Assembly (NCBI RefSeq): GCF_028621715.1
Contig: NZ_CP117466.1
Location: 1,250,501-1,314,500 of the forward strand
Direction: 5' to 3'
Source of the DNA: Paracoccus marcusii
Lineage (GTDB): Bacteria; Pseudomonadota; Alphaproteobacteria; Rhodobacterales; Rhodobacteraceae
Length of the DNA: 64,000 nt
The translations under genes were made by a program, and so were the position numbers. Position 1 is the first letter of the stretch; each line of letters opens with the position of its first letter. Shown piece after piece: positions 54,629 through 62,234 of this stretch. Under the pieces are notes generated by a model that was given only the letters and a program-made list of their open reading frames with translations, was not told the DNA's origin and ran no database searches.

Positions 54629-55406
54629 CGCGCGCCTCCTTGCGTTCGGTGCGGATCTCGACCAAGGCGCCGGTGGCCATGCCCAGGGGCGCGGCGATCA
54701 GCAGGCCCAGCCCCGACGGCAGCCCCGCCAGCGCCAGCGCCGCGACGATCGCGACAAAGCAGGCGGCCAGATGCGCAGGCGTGCGCAGCATCGGCGCGAT
54801 CATCGCCAGGAAGGTGATGGGCATCGCGAAATCCAGCGCGATCCCCTCGGGGATGGCCTGGCCCACGGTGGCGCCCGCCCAGGTGGCGATCATCCATGGC
54901 ACGCACAGAACCAGCGCGGTGCCGCCGAAATAGGCCAGCCGCTGCGCGATGGTCAGGCGCGGATACTGTTCGTAATGCTGGATCGACAGCGCATAGCTTT
55001 GGTCGATCAGCGCATAGGCGACCCAGGCCTTGTGGCCGGGCGTCGCGTCCCGCAGCCACGGCAGCAGGGACGCCGAATACATCGCCATGCGCAGGTTCAC
55101 CGCCAGCCCGGACAGGATCACGATCAGCGCCGGCGCATTGTCGGTCAGCAGCTGCACCGCCGTGAACTGCGACGCGCCCGCCAGGACCAGCACCGAAAAC
55201 CCCATGATCTGCGCCAGGTTCAGCCCGGCCTCGGTCGCGACCACGCCGAACAGCACCGCAAAGGGCACGATCACCACCAGGAAGGGCAGCGACTGGACGA
55301 TGCCGTGGCGGAACGCGGCGGCCGGCGTCCGGGCCAATACGCGGATTGCCGCCTGATCGGCGGCGGCTTGCCGGGCCGAGGGCCTGGGTTCGGGGGCGGG
55401 GGACAT
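54609..55406 (-). CDS. azlC: Branched-chain amino acid exporter large subunit AzlC
   Basis: A 265-residue inner-membrane protein: FRHGIVQSLPFLVVIVPFAVLFGVVATEAGL, then LAGASQFTAVQLL with the conserved NLRMAMYSASLLPWL motif and QSYALSIQHYEQY. Exports branched-chain amino acids or analogues with AzlD. The ATG at 55406 is 70 bp from the divergent GNAT start. An earlier Met would extend the protein into that promoter region and lacks a ribosome binding site. Confidence 0.92.
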   Translation of the reverse strand: MSPAPEPRPSARQAAADQAAIRVLARTPAAAFRHGIVQSLPFLVVIVPFAVLFGVVATEAGLNLAQIMGFSVLVLAGASQFTAVQLLTDNAPALIVILSGLAVNLRMAMYSASLLPWLRDATPGHKAWVAYALIDQSYALSIQHYEQYPRLTIAQRLAYFGGTALVLCVPWMIATWAGATVGQAIPEGIALDFAMPITFLAMIAPMLRTPAHLAACFVAIVAALALAGLPSGLGLLIAAPLGMATGALVEIRTERKEARDAGVRD

Positions 55407-55476
55407 GGCGCTTTCGTCTTCCTGCGTTTCGCGGCACCTTGCTTGCACGACACGCAAGGCAAGACAAGGCCAGCCG

Positions 55477-55953
55477 ATGCAGATCCTGCACCCGATCCCC
55501 GACAGCCTGCTGCCCGCCGCGGCGGCGCTGTGGCGCGCGCATTTCGGGCGCGGACGCTGGCCTGCGCGGGTCCGCGCCGGGCATGGCGTGGTGGCGGTGG
55601 ATGCATCCGGGGCGGTCTGCGGGGTGATGGGTCTGCGCGATGGTGCCGGCGGGTTCGCGCAGGGCGGCGCGGGGCTGTCAGGCTGGCTGTTCCGCGCGGC
55701 GCCGCCCACGGGCGATCTGGTCATCGACGGGCTTGCCGTCACCGACACCCGGCAGGGCACGGGGCGCGCGTTGATCGAGGCGGGGGCACTGGTCGCGGCC
55801 CGCGACGGCCGCCCCGGCCTGCGGGCCGAGGTGCGCGCCCGCAACCGGGGCGCGCTGGCCTTCTACGACAGGGTGGGGTTTTCGGACCGGGGGCGGGGCC
55901 GCTATGGCCTGCCCTGGTGGGGGCAGGTCCATCTGCTGCACCTGAGCGTCTAG
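55477..55953 (+). CDS. GNAT-family N-acetyltransferase
   Basis: 158 residues of GNAT fold: the acetyl-CoA loop VTDTRQGTGRALIEAGALVAARDGRPGLRAEV and the ARNRGALAFYDRVGFSDRGRG motif. A cysteine and the LHPIPDSLLPAAAALWRAHFG N-terminus are not diagnostic, so the substrate is unknown. The start at 55477 is favoured (MQILHPIPD). TAG stop shares CTAG (55950-55953) with the convergent membrane-protein gene. Confidence 0.85.
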   Translation: MQILHPIPDSLLPAAAALWRAHFGRGRWPARVRAGHGVVAVDASGAVCGVMGLRDGAGGFAQGGAGLSGWLFRAAPPTGDLVIDGLAVTDTRQGTGRALIEAGALVAARDGRPGLRAEVRARNRGALAFYDRVGFSDRGRGRYGLPWWGQVHLLHLSV

Positions 55954-56885
55954 CCGAAGACGCCCGACACGCGGCCCAGCAGCATGAAGGCGCGCGACGA
56001 CCGGCTGTCGGCCAGCACGGCGATCTGCAGGTCGTCCAATTCCGGTACCAGGCGGGCCGTCAGCCCGTCGAAATGGCGCAGGAAGTGATGCGCGGTGTCG
56101 CGAAAGATCTCGTCCTCGCGCAGCATGGTGGCGGCGATCTCCAGCGCGGGCTGGTGGTGGATGCCGCCCAGGGCCGCGACGGCGCTGCCGCGTTCACCGG
56201 CGGCATAGCGGCGCCAGACGTCGGGGCGGGCCATCTCTGGCGGCAGGTCATCCATGTAGACATCCTGGCCCGCCATCAGCGTCACGACATCCTGCGCGGC
56301 GCGCAGCACCTTGGAATGCGCGGGGTCCTTCAGCGCATGACGCAGGGCGTCGATCGCGTCGACATCGTCGGGACCGTCGGGAAAGTTCAGCGCCCGGATC
56401 AGCGTCGTGGCGTCCACCGGGACGCCCTGGGCCTCGAACCGCAGGGCGGCCTGGCGCTGATCGGCGGTCTGGCGGGGCTTGGGCAGGGGGGCCGCGGGGC
56501 GGGGCGCGGCGGCCGACTGCGGTTCGGCGGGGGCGGCTGCGGCGCGGGGGGCGGCTGCGGCGCGGGGGGCGGGCGGCGGCAGGTCGTCCACCGGGGCTGC
56601 CTCGCCCCGCAGATGCGTCAGGCGGGCGCGCAGGTCCTCGGCCTCGGCGCGCAGGATGGCCAGCTGGCGGGCCAGCGACACGCCCAGCCAGATCAGCGCC
56701 AGCGGCAGGACCGTCCCCATGATCGAGACGAGGCGCGCCACGCCCGACGGGCCGCCATCGGTACCCGCGGGCCCAAGCAGCCAGAACAGCGCGACCAGGA
56801 ACAGCCAGACGCCGGTCAGGGTAAAGCCGACCGTGGTCAGGCGGTCGCGGTTGGCCAGGCTGGCGATGCGTGCAATCAGGGACAT
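55950..56885 (-). CDS. Conserved membrane protein with Ala/Pro linker
   Basis: 311 residues. Two TM helices (about 18-38 and 50-75) are followed by a short coiled region (LARQLAILRAEAEDLRARLTHLRG), an Ala/Pro-rich linker (95-135) and a helical C-terminal domain (ALRFEAQGVPVDATTLIRALNFPDGPDDVDAIDALRHALKDPAHSKVLRAAQDVVTLMAG). Not assigned to a named family. It starts 4 bp after the greA stop, so the two are probably co-transcribed. Confidence 0.75.
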   Translation of the reverse strand: MSLIARIASLANRDRLTTVGFTLTGVWLFLVALFWLLGPAGTDGGPSGVARLVSIMGTVLPLALIWLGVSLARQLAILRAEAEDLRARLTHLRGEAAPVDDLPPPAPRAAAAPRAAAAPAEPQSAAAPRPAAPLPKPRQTADQRQAALRFEAQGVPVDATTLIRALNFPDGPDDVDAIDALRHALKDPAHSKVLRAAQDVVTLMAGQDVYMDDLPPEMARPDVWRRYAAGERGSAVAALGGIHHQPALEIAATMLREDEIFRDTAHHFLRHFDGLTARLVPELDDLQIAVLADSRSSRAFMLLGRVSGVFG

Positions 56886-56889
56886 GGCG

Positions 56890-57360
56890 TCATCCGTACC
56901 GGATCTCGACGATTTCATAGCTGCGCTGGCCGCCGGGGGTGGTCACCTCGACGCTGTCGCCCTCGTCCTTGCCGATCAGCGCGCGCGCCAGCGGAGAGCG
57001 GATGTTCAGCAGCCCGCGCTCGATGTCGGCCTCGGCCTCGCCCACGATCTGATAGTTGCGCTCTTCCTCGGTGTCCTCGTCGATCAGCTTGACGCGGGCG
57101 CCGAACTTGATGCTGCCCGACAGTTTCGCGGGGTCGATGACCTCGGCGCGCGACAGCAGGCTCTCCAGCTCCTTGATGCGCCCCTCGACGAAGCCCTGCT
57201 TTTCGCGGGCGGCATGGTATTCGGCGTTCTCCGACAGGTCGCCATGTTCGCGCGCCTCGGCGATGGCGCGGATGATGGCGGGACGTTCCTTGGATTTCAG
57301 CTGCCCCAGTTCGCGTTCCAGCGCTGCCGCGCCGGTGGGGGTCATCGGTATCTTTTCCAT
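56890..57360 (-). CDS. greA: Transcription elongation factor GreA
   Basis: A 156-residue factor that rescues backtracked RNA polymerase by stimulating transcript cleavage. The N-terminal coiled coil has the acidic tip [21 protein letters not shown] (catalytic D and E), followed by the FKBP-like C-terminal domain with [47 protein letters not shown] and the [10 protein letters not shown] end. The leader upstream contains a strong hairpin (57412-57441). Confidence 0.97.
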   Translation of the reverse strand: MEKIPMTPTGAAALERELGQLKSKERPAIIRAIAEAREHGDLSENAEYHAAREKQGFVEGRIKELESLLSRAEVIDPAKLSGSIKFGARVKLIDEDTEEERNYQIVGEAEADIERGLLNIRSPLARALIGKDEGDSVEVTTPGGQRSYEIVEIRYG

Positions 57361-57411
57361 CGCTGCCCTGGTCCTTGTTGGGATGCGTTTGTCCTGCGGG
57401 TGCCAAACCAA

Positions 57412-57441
57412 CGCCCCTGCCATTGCGGAATGGCAGGGGCG
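57412..57441 (-). promoter_or_regulatory. Strong hairpin in the greA leader
   Basis: The 13-bp perfect arms CGCCCCTGCCATT and AATGGCAGGGGCG close on GCGG, 52-81 bp before the greA start. On the minus strand TTGGTTT follows, so it looks like an attenuator or leader terminator. E. coli greA has a terminator-containing leader that yields the GraL RNA, so the parallel is worth testing. Confidence 0.5.
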
Positions 57442-57605
57442 CGGAAGCTGATCGGGGACATGGTCACCAAAATGACGCTTAATGCAAGCCTGCATGGCCC
57501 GAATCGCGCAATCGCACGCGGCCAACCGCCGCGTCACGATTGCCCCCGCCCGCCGGGGTCGCTATCTGTTTGGCAGCCAGATTGCCACGGAGGGGGCCCC
57601 AGCAC

Positions 57606-59261
57606 ATGACAGACCAGACCGAGATCGTTCGCGAATCGATGGAATACGACGTCGTGATCGTGGGCGCAGGGCCGGCGGGCCTGTCGGCCGCGATCCGGCT
57701 GAAGCAGATCGACGCCGAACTGTCCGTCGTGGTCCTGGAAAAGGGCTCGGAGGTGGGCGCCCACATCCTGTCGGGTGCCGTTCTGGACCCCTGCGGGCTG
57801 GACCGGCTGATCCCCGACTGGCGCGACAAGGGCGCCCCGGTCACCACCGAGGTGACCGACGACAACTTCTATGTCCTGGGCGAGGCGGGGCAGGTGCGCG
57901 TGCCGAACTGGCCGATGCCGCCGCTGATGTCGAACCACGGCAACTACATCGTCAGCATGGGCAATGTCTGCCGCTGGCTGGCCGAACAGGCCGAGGCCCT
58001 GGGGGTCGAGATCTTCCCCGGCATGGCCGCCAGCCAGGTGGTCTGGGACGGGGATCGCGTGAAGGGTGTCGTCGCCGGAGAGTTCGGTCGCGAACCCGAT
58101 GGCAGCATCGGCGACGGATACGAGCCGGGGATGGAGCTGCACGGCAAGTACGTCTTCATCGCCGAAGGCGTGCGCGGCAGCTTGGCCAAGCAGATCGATG
58201 CGCGGCTGAACCTGTCGGCCCATGGCGATCCGCAGAAGTTCGGCCTGGGCATGAAGGAGATCTGGGAGGTTTCTCCCGACAAGTTCCACAAGGGTCGCGT
58301 CGTGCACACGATGGGCTGGCCCCTGGGCAAGAATGCCGGCGGCGGCAGCTTCATCTATCATCTTGAGAACAACCAGGTACTGGTCGGCTTTGTCGTTCAC
58401 CTGAACTATGCCAACCCGTACCTGTATCCCTACATGGAGTTCCAGCGCTTCAAGCACCATCCGATGGTCGCGGACCTCTTGGAGGGGGCCAAGCGCATCA
58501 GCTATGGCGCCCGTGCCATCACCGAGGGAGGCTGGCAGTCGCTGCCGCAGCTGTCCTTCGACGGCGGCGTGCTGCTGGGCTGTTCGGCGGGCATGGTCAA
58601 CGTGCCGCGCATCAAGGGCAACCACAACGCGATGCTCTCGGGGATCGAGGCTGCCGATGCCGCCGCCGCCGCGATCAAGGCGGGGCGCGAGGGCGACCGG
58701 CTGACCGATTACGACGGCGCGGTGCGCGGCGGTGCCATCGGTGCCGACCTGAAACGCGTGCGCAACGTCAAGCCGATCTGGTCGCGCCTTGGTCTGTCGG
58801 CCAGCCTGATGCTGGGTGCGGTGGACATGTGGACCGCCAACCTGACCGGCTGGAACCCCCTGGGTACCTGGAGCCACGGCAAGTCGGACGCCGCCGCCAC
58901 CGGCAAGGCGCGCGATCACAAGCCGATCGACTATCCGCGCCCGGACGGCAAGCTGTCCTTCGACCGGCTGACCAACGTGGCGTTTTCCTTTACCAACCAC
59001 GAGGAAAGCCAGCCCTGCCACCTGAAGCTGCGCGACCCTTCGGTGCCGATCGCGGTGAACCTGCCGGAATATGCCGAACCCGCGCAGCGCTATTGCCCCG
59101 CAGGCGTCTATGAGGTGGTCGAGGATGCGTCGGGCCCGCGCTTCGTCATCAACTTCCAGAACTGCGTCCACTGCAAGACCTGCGACATCAAGGATCCCAG
59201 CCAGAACATCGTCTGGACCACCCCGCAGGGCGGAGACGGGCCGAACTATCCCAACATGTGA
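57606..59261 (+). CDS. Electron transfer flavoprotein:ubiquinone oxidoreductase
   Basis: A 551-residue inner-membrane enzyme that passes electrons from ETF, reduced by acyl-CoA dehydrogenases, to ubiquinone. FAD motif DVVIVGAGPAGLSAAIRLKQ at 15-34. The 4Fe-4S cluster has C497 (YCPAGVYEV), C520, C523 and C526 (NCVHCKTCDI). Also GVRGSLAKQ and FGLGMKEIWEV. Length is as expected. The start at 57606 has GGAGGG about 12 nt upstream, a long spacing. The acyl-CoA dehydrogenase gene at 50.8 kb would feed this enzyme. Confidence 0.96.
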   Translation: MTDQTEIVRESMEYDVVIVGAGPAGLSAAIRLKQIDAELSVVVLEKGSEVGAHILSGAVLDPCGLDRLIPDWRDKGAPVTTEVTDDNFYVLGEAGQVRVPNWPMPPLMSNHGNYIVSMGNVCRWLAEQAEALGVEIFPGMAASQVVWDGDRVKGVVAGEFGREPDGSIGDGYEPGMELHGKYVFIAEGVRGSLAKQIDARLNLSAHGDPQKFGLGMKEIWEVSPDKFHKGRVVHTMGWPLGKNAGGGSFIYHLENNQVLVGFVVHLNYANPYLYPYMEFQRFKHHPMVADLLEGAKRISYGARAITEGGWQSLPQLSFDGGVLLGCSAGMVNVPRIKGNHNAMLSGIEAADAAAAAIKAGREGDRLTDYDGAVRGGAIGADLKRVRNVKPIWSRLGLSASLMLGAVDMWTANLTGWNPLGTWSHGKSDAAATGKARDHKPIDYPRPDGKLSFDRLTNVAFSFTNHEESQPCHLKLRDPSVPIAVNLPEYAEPAQRYCPAGVYEVVEDASGPRFVINFQNCVHCKTCDIKDPSQNIVWTTPQGGDGPNYPNM

Positions 59262-59276
59262 CCGTGGTCCGATAAG

Positions 59277-59309
59277 GCAGGTCGGGGCGGGTTCCTTGCC
59301 CCGACCTGC
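59277..59309 (+). terminator. Terminator-like hairpin after ETF-QO
   Basis: Perfect 12-bp arms, GCAGGTCGGGGC and GCCCCGACCTGC, with a 9-nt loop, start 15 bp after the stop. There is no T-run. Confidence 0.6.
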
Positions 59310-59720
59310 AGGTGGCTTGCAGCCTTGCGCCCCGTGGCGGGGCGGCATGGCCCGTCTAGCCGCTGCGGCAGGTTCCGGCCCTTGGATCAGGGGCGCCCCT
59401 CAGCTCGCGGTCCCAGGCGATCTTTCGGGCACGGGACCGGGTCTGCGCATCCTCGCAGGTCTGACCATCTTTTGCAGGATGGCGCAGATCTGGGGGTCGA
59501 TGATCGTCATGACATGCTCCTCATGGTCAGAAATGCACGCAGAGCGTGTATTGAACCATACGGTTCTGTCATTTGGCCCGACCAAACTCACCCGGTCGGC
59601 GGATTGTCGTAGGCGCGGGCGCCGCGATCGCTGTCCCGGCAGATGGCTGTACAAATAGCCAAGTGCGCAAAATGGACAAACGGGGGTACACACATCGTAT
59701 AGTTGTTCGAGGTATCGAGT
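59310..59720. other. 411-bp gap with a palindrome and a promoter-like site
   Basis: The region is less GC-rich than its surroundings. It holds GAACC-ATAC-GGTTC (59553-59566), a 14-bp inverted repeat, and a possible promoter for the next plus-strand gene: TGGACA (59673-59678), a 17-bp spacer, CGTATA (59696-59701). A tiny minus-strand frame at 59400-59510 is listed separately. No RNA gene recognised. Confidence 0.5.
59400..59510 (-). CDS. Possible 36-residue protein
   Basis: The frame begins MTIIDPQICAILQKMVRPAR and ends PGTAS. AGGAG lies 7 nt before the ATG, a better ribosome binding site than most in this window, and a palindrome lies 40 bp upstream. There is no known domain, and the length is too short to judge coding bias. 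It could be a real small protein or chance. Confidence 0.35.
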   Translation of the reverse strand: MTIIDPQICAILQKMVRPARMRRPGPVPERSPGTAS

Positions 59721-59981
59721 ATGCAAGGTGTTCCGACGGAAATGACGTTTCGGCTGTCCATGTCCGACAAGGACTGGGAGATCATCGATACGGCGCTGAC
59801 GGCTTATTCCCACAATGCGGTCTATCGCGACCTGCGCGACAAGCTGGACATGCAGGTCGCCATGGTCCGCGCGCTGGACGGTGCGACGCGCAGCGCCAAG
59901 GTCGCTGGCCACCGTGACGCGCGCGACGACAGGGCGCGGACCCCGGCCGGGCCGCGTCAGGATCGCCGCTCGACCGCATAG
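59721..59981 (+). CDS. Small hypothetical protein with helical N-terminal region
   Basis: 86 residues. The first half (MTFRLSMSDKDWEIIDTALTAYSHNAVYRDLRDKLDMQVAMVRAL) has a plausible, balanced helical sequence; the second half is Arg/Ala-rich and may be disordered. GAGGTA lies 7 nt before the ATG at 59721. No known family. Codon use in the first half looks normal for the genome; a shorter product ending near residue 55 in related strains would not surprise. Confidence 0.5.
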   Translation: MQGVPTEMTFRLSMSDKDWEIIDTALTAYSHNAVYRDLRDKLDMQVAMVRALDGATRSAKVAGHRDARDDRARTPAGPRQDRRSTA

Positions 59982-60154
59982 GCCGGCGGGGTCGCGATCA
60001 ATCGAGGCGGGGCCGTCTGCGATGTAGGGCAGGCGGAGGCGGCGCCTGGACGGTGTCCGACCTGGGTACGCTATGTCGTCGAAATCACTTGATGGAGGGC
60101 GGCATTCGGTATCCAACTCTGCGGATCAAAGCATCGCGCAGGAGGTGGCAAGTT

Positions 60155-60370
60155 ATGCCCCGTATGACGCTGACGGGAATGCCGGGGCACCACCCGGTTG
60201 TTCTCAGTTTCGAGGCCGACACCCTGTTCACCATCGAGAACGGACCCGAGGGGGCGACCATCCTCGGCCTGCATCGGCAGGGGTCCCAGCAGATCGTCCA
60301 TGTCCGCGAGACGCGCGATCAGATCATCGCGGCCCGCGCGGCAGCGCTGTCGAACGCGCCGTCCCGGTAG
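60155..60370 (+). CDS. Small hypothetical protein, FlbD-like pattern
   Basis: 71 residues beginning MPRMTLTGMPGHHPVVLSFEADTL. The stretch LSFEADTLFTIENGPEGATILGL...QQIVHVRETRDQIIAA follows the layout of FlbD/SwrD-type small beta proteins (beta, IE..P.T.I.L, V.E...EII), but identity is low and I am not sure. AGGAGG lies 9 nt before the ATG. It ends 11 bp from the convergent response regulator gene. Confidence 0.55.
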   Translation: MPRMTLTGMPGHHPVVLSFEADTLFTIENGPEGATILGLHRQGSQQIVHVRETRDQIIAARAAALSNAPSR

Positions 60371-60381
60371 CGCGCAGGGCG

Positions 60382-60756
60382 TCAGGCCGGATCGCCGGTC
60401 ATCTGGTGCAGGGCGTCGATGATCTGGTCCGTGGGATAGGGCTTTGGAAAGAACCGCGCACCGGGCGGCAGGTCGGCGTCCTTGACGCCCAGGATCCCCG
60501 ACGCGACGATGATGCGGATGTCGGGCCAGGTGGCGCTGACATGGGCTGCCAGCTTCAGGCCGTTCATCGATCCGGGCATCTCGACGTCGGTGAACAGGAT
60601 GGCGATGTCGGAGGTGCCGTTCAGCGTGACCAGCGCGGCGTCGGCCGACTTGGCCTCGTAGGTCCGAAAGCCCGCGTCGTGCATCATGTCGACGGCTTCC
60701 ATCCGGATCAGGATCTCGTCCTCGACGACAAGGACGGCGTTGCGGGGCTGGGACAT
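60382..60756 (-). CDS. Single-domain response regulator (CheY-like)
   Basis: A 124-residue receiver domain with E12/D13 (VVEDEILIR), phospho-acceptor D57 in LFTDVEMPGSMNGLKLA, Thr/Ser switch position in VASGI, and K105 in FFPKPY. No output domain, so it relays phosphate to another protein. It resembles the FixJ/CheY-like receivers next to HWE kinases. It lies 32 bp downstream of the kinase gene, so probably its cognate partner. Confidence 0.93.
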   Translation of the reverse strand: MSQPRNAVLVVEDEILIRMEAVDMMHDAGFRTYEAKSADAALVTLNGTSDIAILFTDVEMPGSMNGLKLAAHVSATWPDIRIIVASGILGVKDADLPPGARFFPKPYPTDQIIDALHQMTGDPA

Positions 60757-60788
60757 GATGGTTCTTCCGGGAATGGGGTGGCGGACGC

Positions 60789-62234
60789 TCAGTCCTGCTG
60801 CGTCAGGCCGGTCAGCGGTGATGTCAGTTCGAAACGCAAACCGCCGGGGTCATAGTCCAGTTCCGCGACCCCGTCGAAGTATCCCGCAAGGGCCTGTTCG
60901 ATCATCCGGCTGCCAAAACCCTTGCGGCGGGGCGGGGTGACGGTCGGCCCGCCATGTTCCTGCCAGGACAGGCGGAATCCGACAGGCTCCGCGTGGTCGT
61001 CGCGGTCCCACCGGACCTGGACATGGCCCGTCTCGGCGGACAGGGCGCCGTATTTCATCGCATTGGTGGCCAGTTCATGCAGCGCCATGGTCAGGGCCAG
61101 CGCCTGCTTGGACCCCAGGGCCAGGTCCGGCCCCGCAACCCGGAAGCGGTCCGCGCTCATGCGGTGGGGGGCCAGGGCCGCCTCGACCACCTCGGTGATG
61201 GCGGTTTCTGTCCAAGTCGCCTTGACCAGGCGGTCATGGGCCTGCGCCATGATGCCGATGCGCGACTGGATGGACATGCGGGCCTGGTCCAGCGTCTCGG
61301 CCTGACGCAGGGTCTGCGAGACGATGGAATGCACCATCGCCATCGAGTTCTTGACCCGGTGGTTCATCTCTCCCAGCATCAGCTGAAGCTGTTCCTCGAC
61401 CACCTTGATGCGGTTGATGTCCGTGCAGCTGCCGTACCAGCGGGTGATCCGCCCCGTCGCATCGCGGACCGGCTTGGCGCGACCCAAGACCCACCGGTAT
61501 TCGCCGGACCGGTGCCGCAGTCGATACTCGATCTCGTAGGGCTGGCCGGTCTCCAGGCTTTGACGCCAGCGCGCCCATGTGCGGTCCTGATCGTCGGGAT
61601 GGAACATCCCGGCCCAGGCCTCGCCGTCGGTCGAGCCTTCGGGCACGCCGGTGAATTCGTACCAACGGTGGTTGTAATAGTCGTGAAATCCGTCCGGGCG
61701 GGTCGACCAGATCATCTGGTCGACGGAATCGGCGATGGCGTGGAACTTGGCCTCGCTGTCGTGCAGCTGCGCCTCCCGGGTCTGCAGCTCGTGCATGCGG
61801 TCGCGCGCCTCGTACTGCCGCGCGCGGGCCTTGAGGGCAGAGCCGACCGCGCGCACCAGTTCCTCCGCATGCAGCGGTCGCGACAGCACCACCCCGTTCT
61901 GCAGCGCGTCGATGCGGGCCTTGGCCCGGTCCGATCGATGCCGCGACGTCCCGTTCGCCAGAACGATGAAGGGAACGTCCGACCAGGACGGCTGATCGGC
62001 CAGGGCCTGCTGCAGCAGCCCCTCATCCGCGGCGACCAGGGCCTCCTCGGTGACCAGGGCCACGCCGATGGTTGCTCCGACCAGCCCCGCCAGCGCGGGC
62101 AGGTCCCGTGCCTGGACCGACGCGATGCCGACCTTGTCCAGCAGCGCCGCGGCCACGGCGGCGTCGCGGCCCCGCGGCGCCAGGATCGCCACCGCCAGGG
62201 CCAGGTCGTCGCGCGCGGCCGACCGGTCGGTCAC
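60789..62234 (-). CDS. HWE-type PAS histidine kinase with degenerate receiver-like N-terminus
   Basis: 481 residues. The N-terminal ~135 residues fold like a receiver (VAILAPRGRDAAVAAALL... PFIVLANG... VVLSRPLHAEELVRAVGSALK) but lack the phospho-Asp. A coiled linker is followed by a PAS domain (about 157-280, with the PAC motif EIEYRLRHRSGEYRWVLGRAKPV) and the HWE kinase core: H292 in GEMNHRVKNSMAMVHSI, N-box HELATNAMKYGAL, SWQEHGGPTV and GFGSRMIEQAL. There is no membrane segment, so it is cytosolic. GTG start overlaps the kaiC stop (GTGA). Confidence 0.92.
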   Translation of the reverse strand: MTDRSAARDDLALAVAILAPRGRDAAVAAALLDKVGIASVQARDLPALAGLVGATIGVALVTEEALVAADEGLLQQALADQPSWSDVPFIVLANGTSRHRSDRAKARIDALQNGVVLSRPLHAEELVRAVGSALKARARQYEARDRMHELQTREAQLHDSEAKFHAIADSVDQMIWSTRPDGFHDYYNHRWYEFTGVPEGSTDGEAWAGMFHPDDQDRTWARWRQSLETGQPYEIEYRLRHRSGEYRWVLGRAKPVRDATGRITRWYGSCTDINRIKVVEEQLQLMLGEMNHRVKNSMAMVHSIVSQTLRQAETLDQARMSIQSRIGIMAQAHDRLVKATWTETAITEVVEAALAPHRMSADRFRVAGPDLALGSKQALALTMALHELATNAMKYGALSAETGHVQVRWDRDDHAEPVGFRLSWQEHGGPTVTPPRRKGFGSRMIEQALAGYFDGVAELDYDPGGLRFELTSPLTGLTQQD

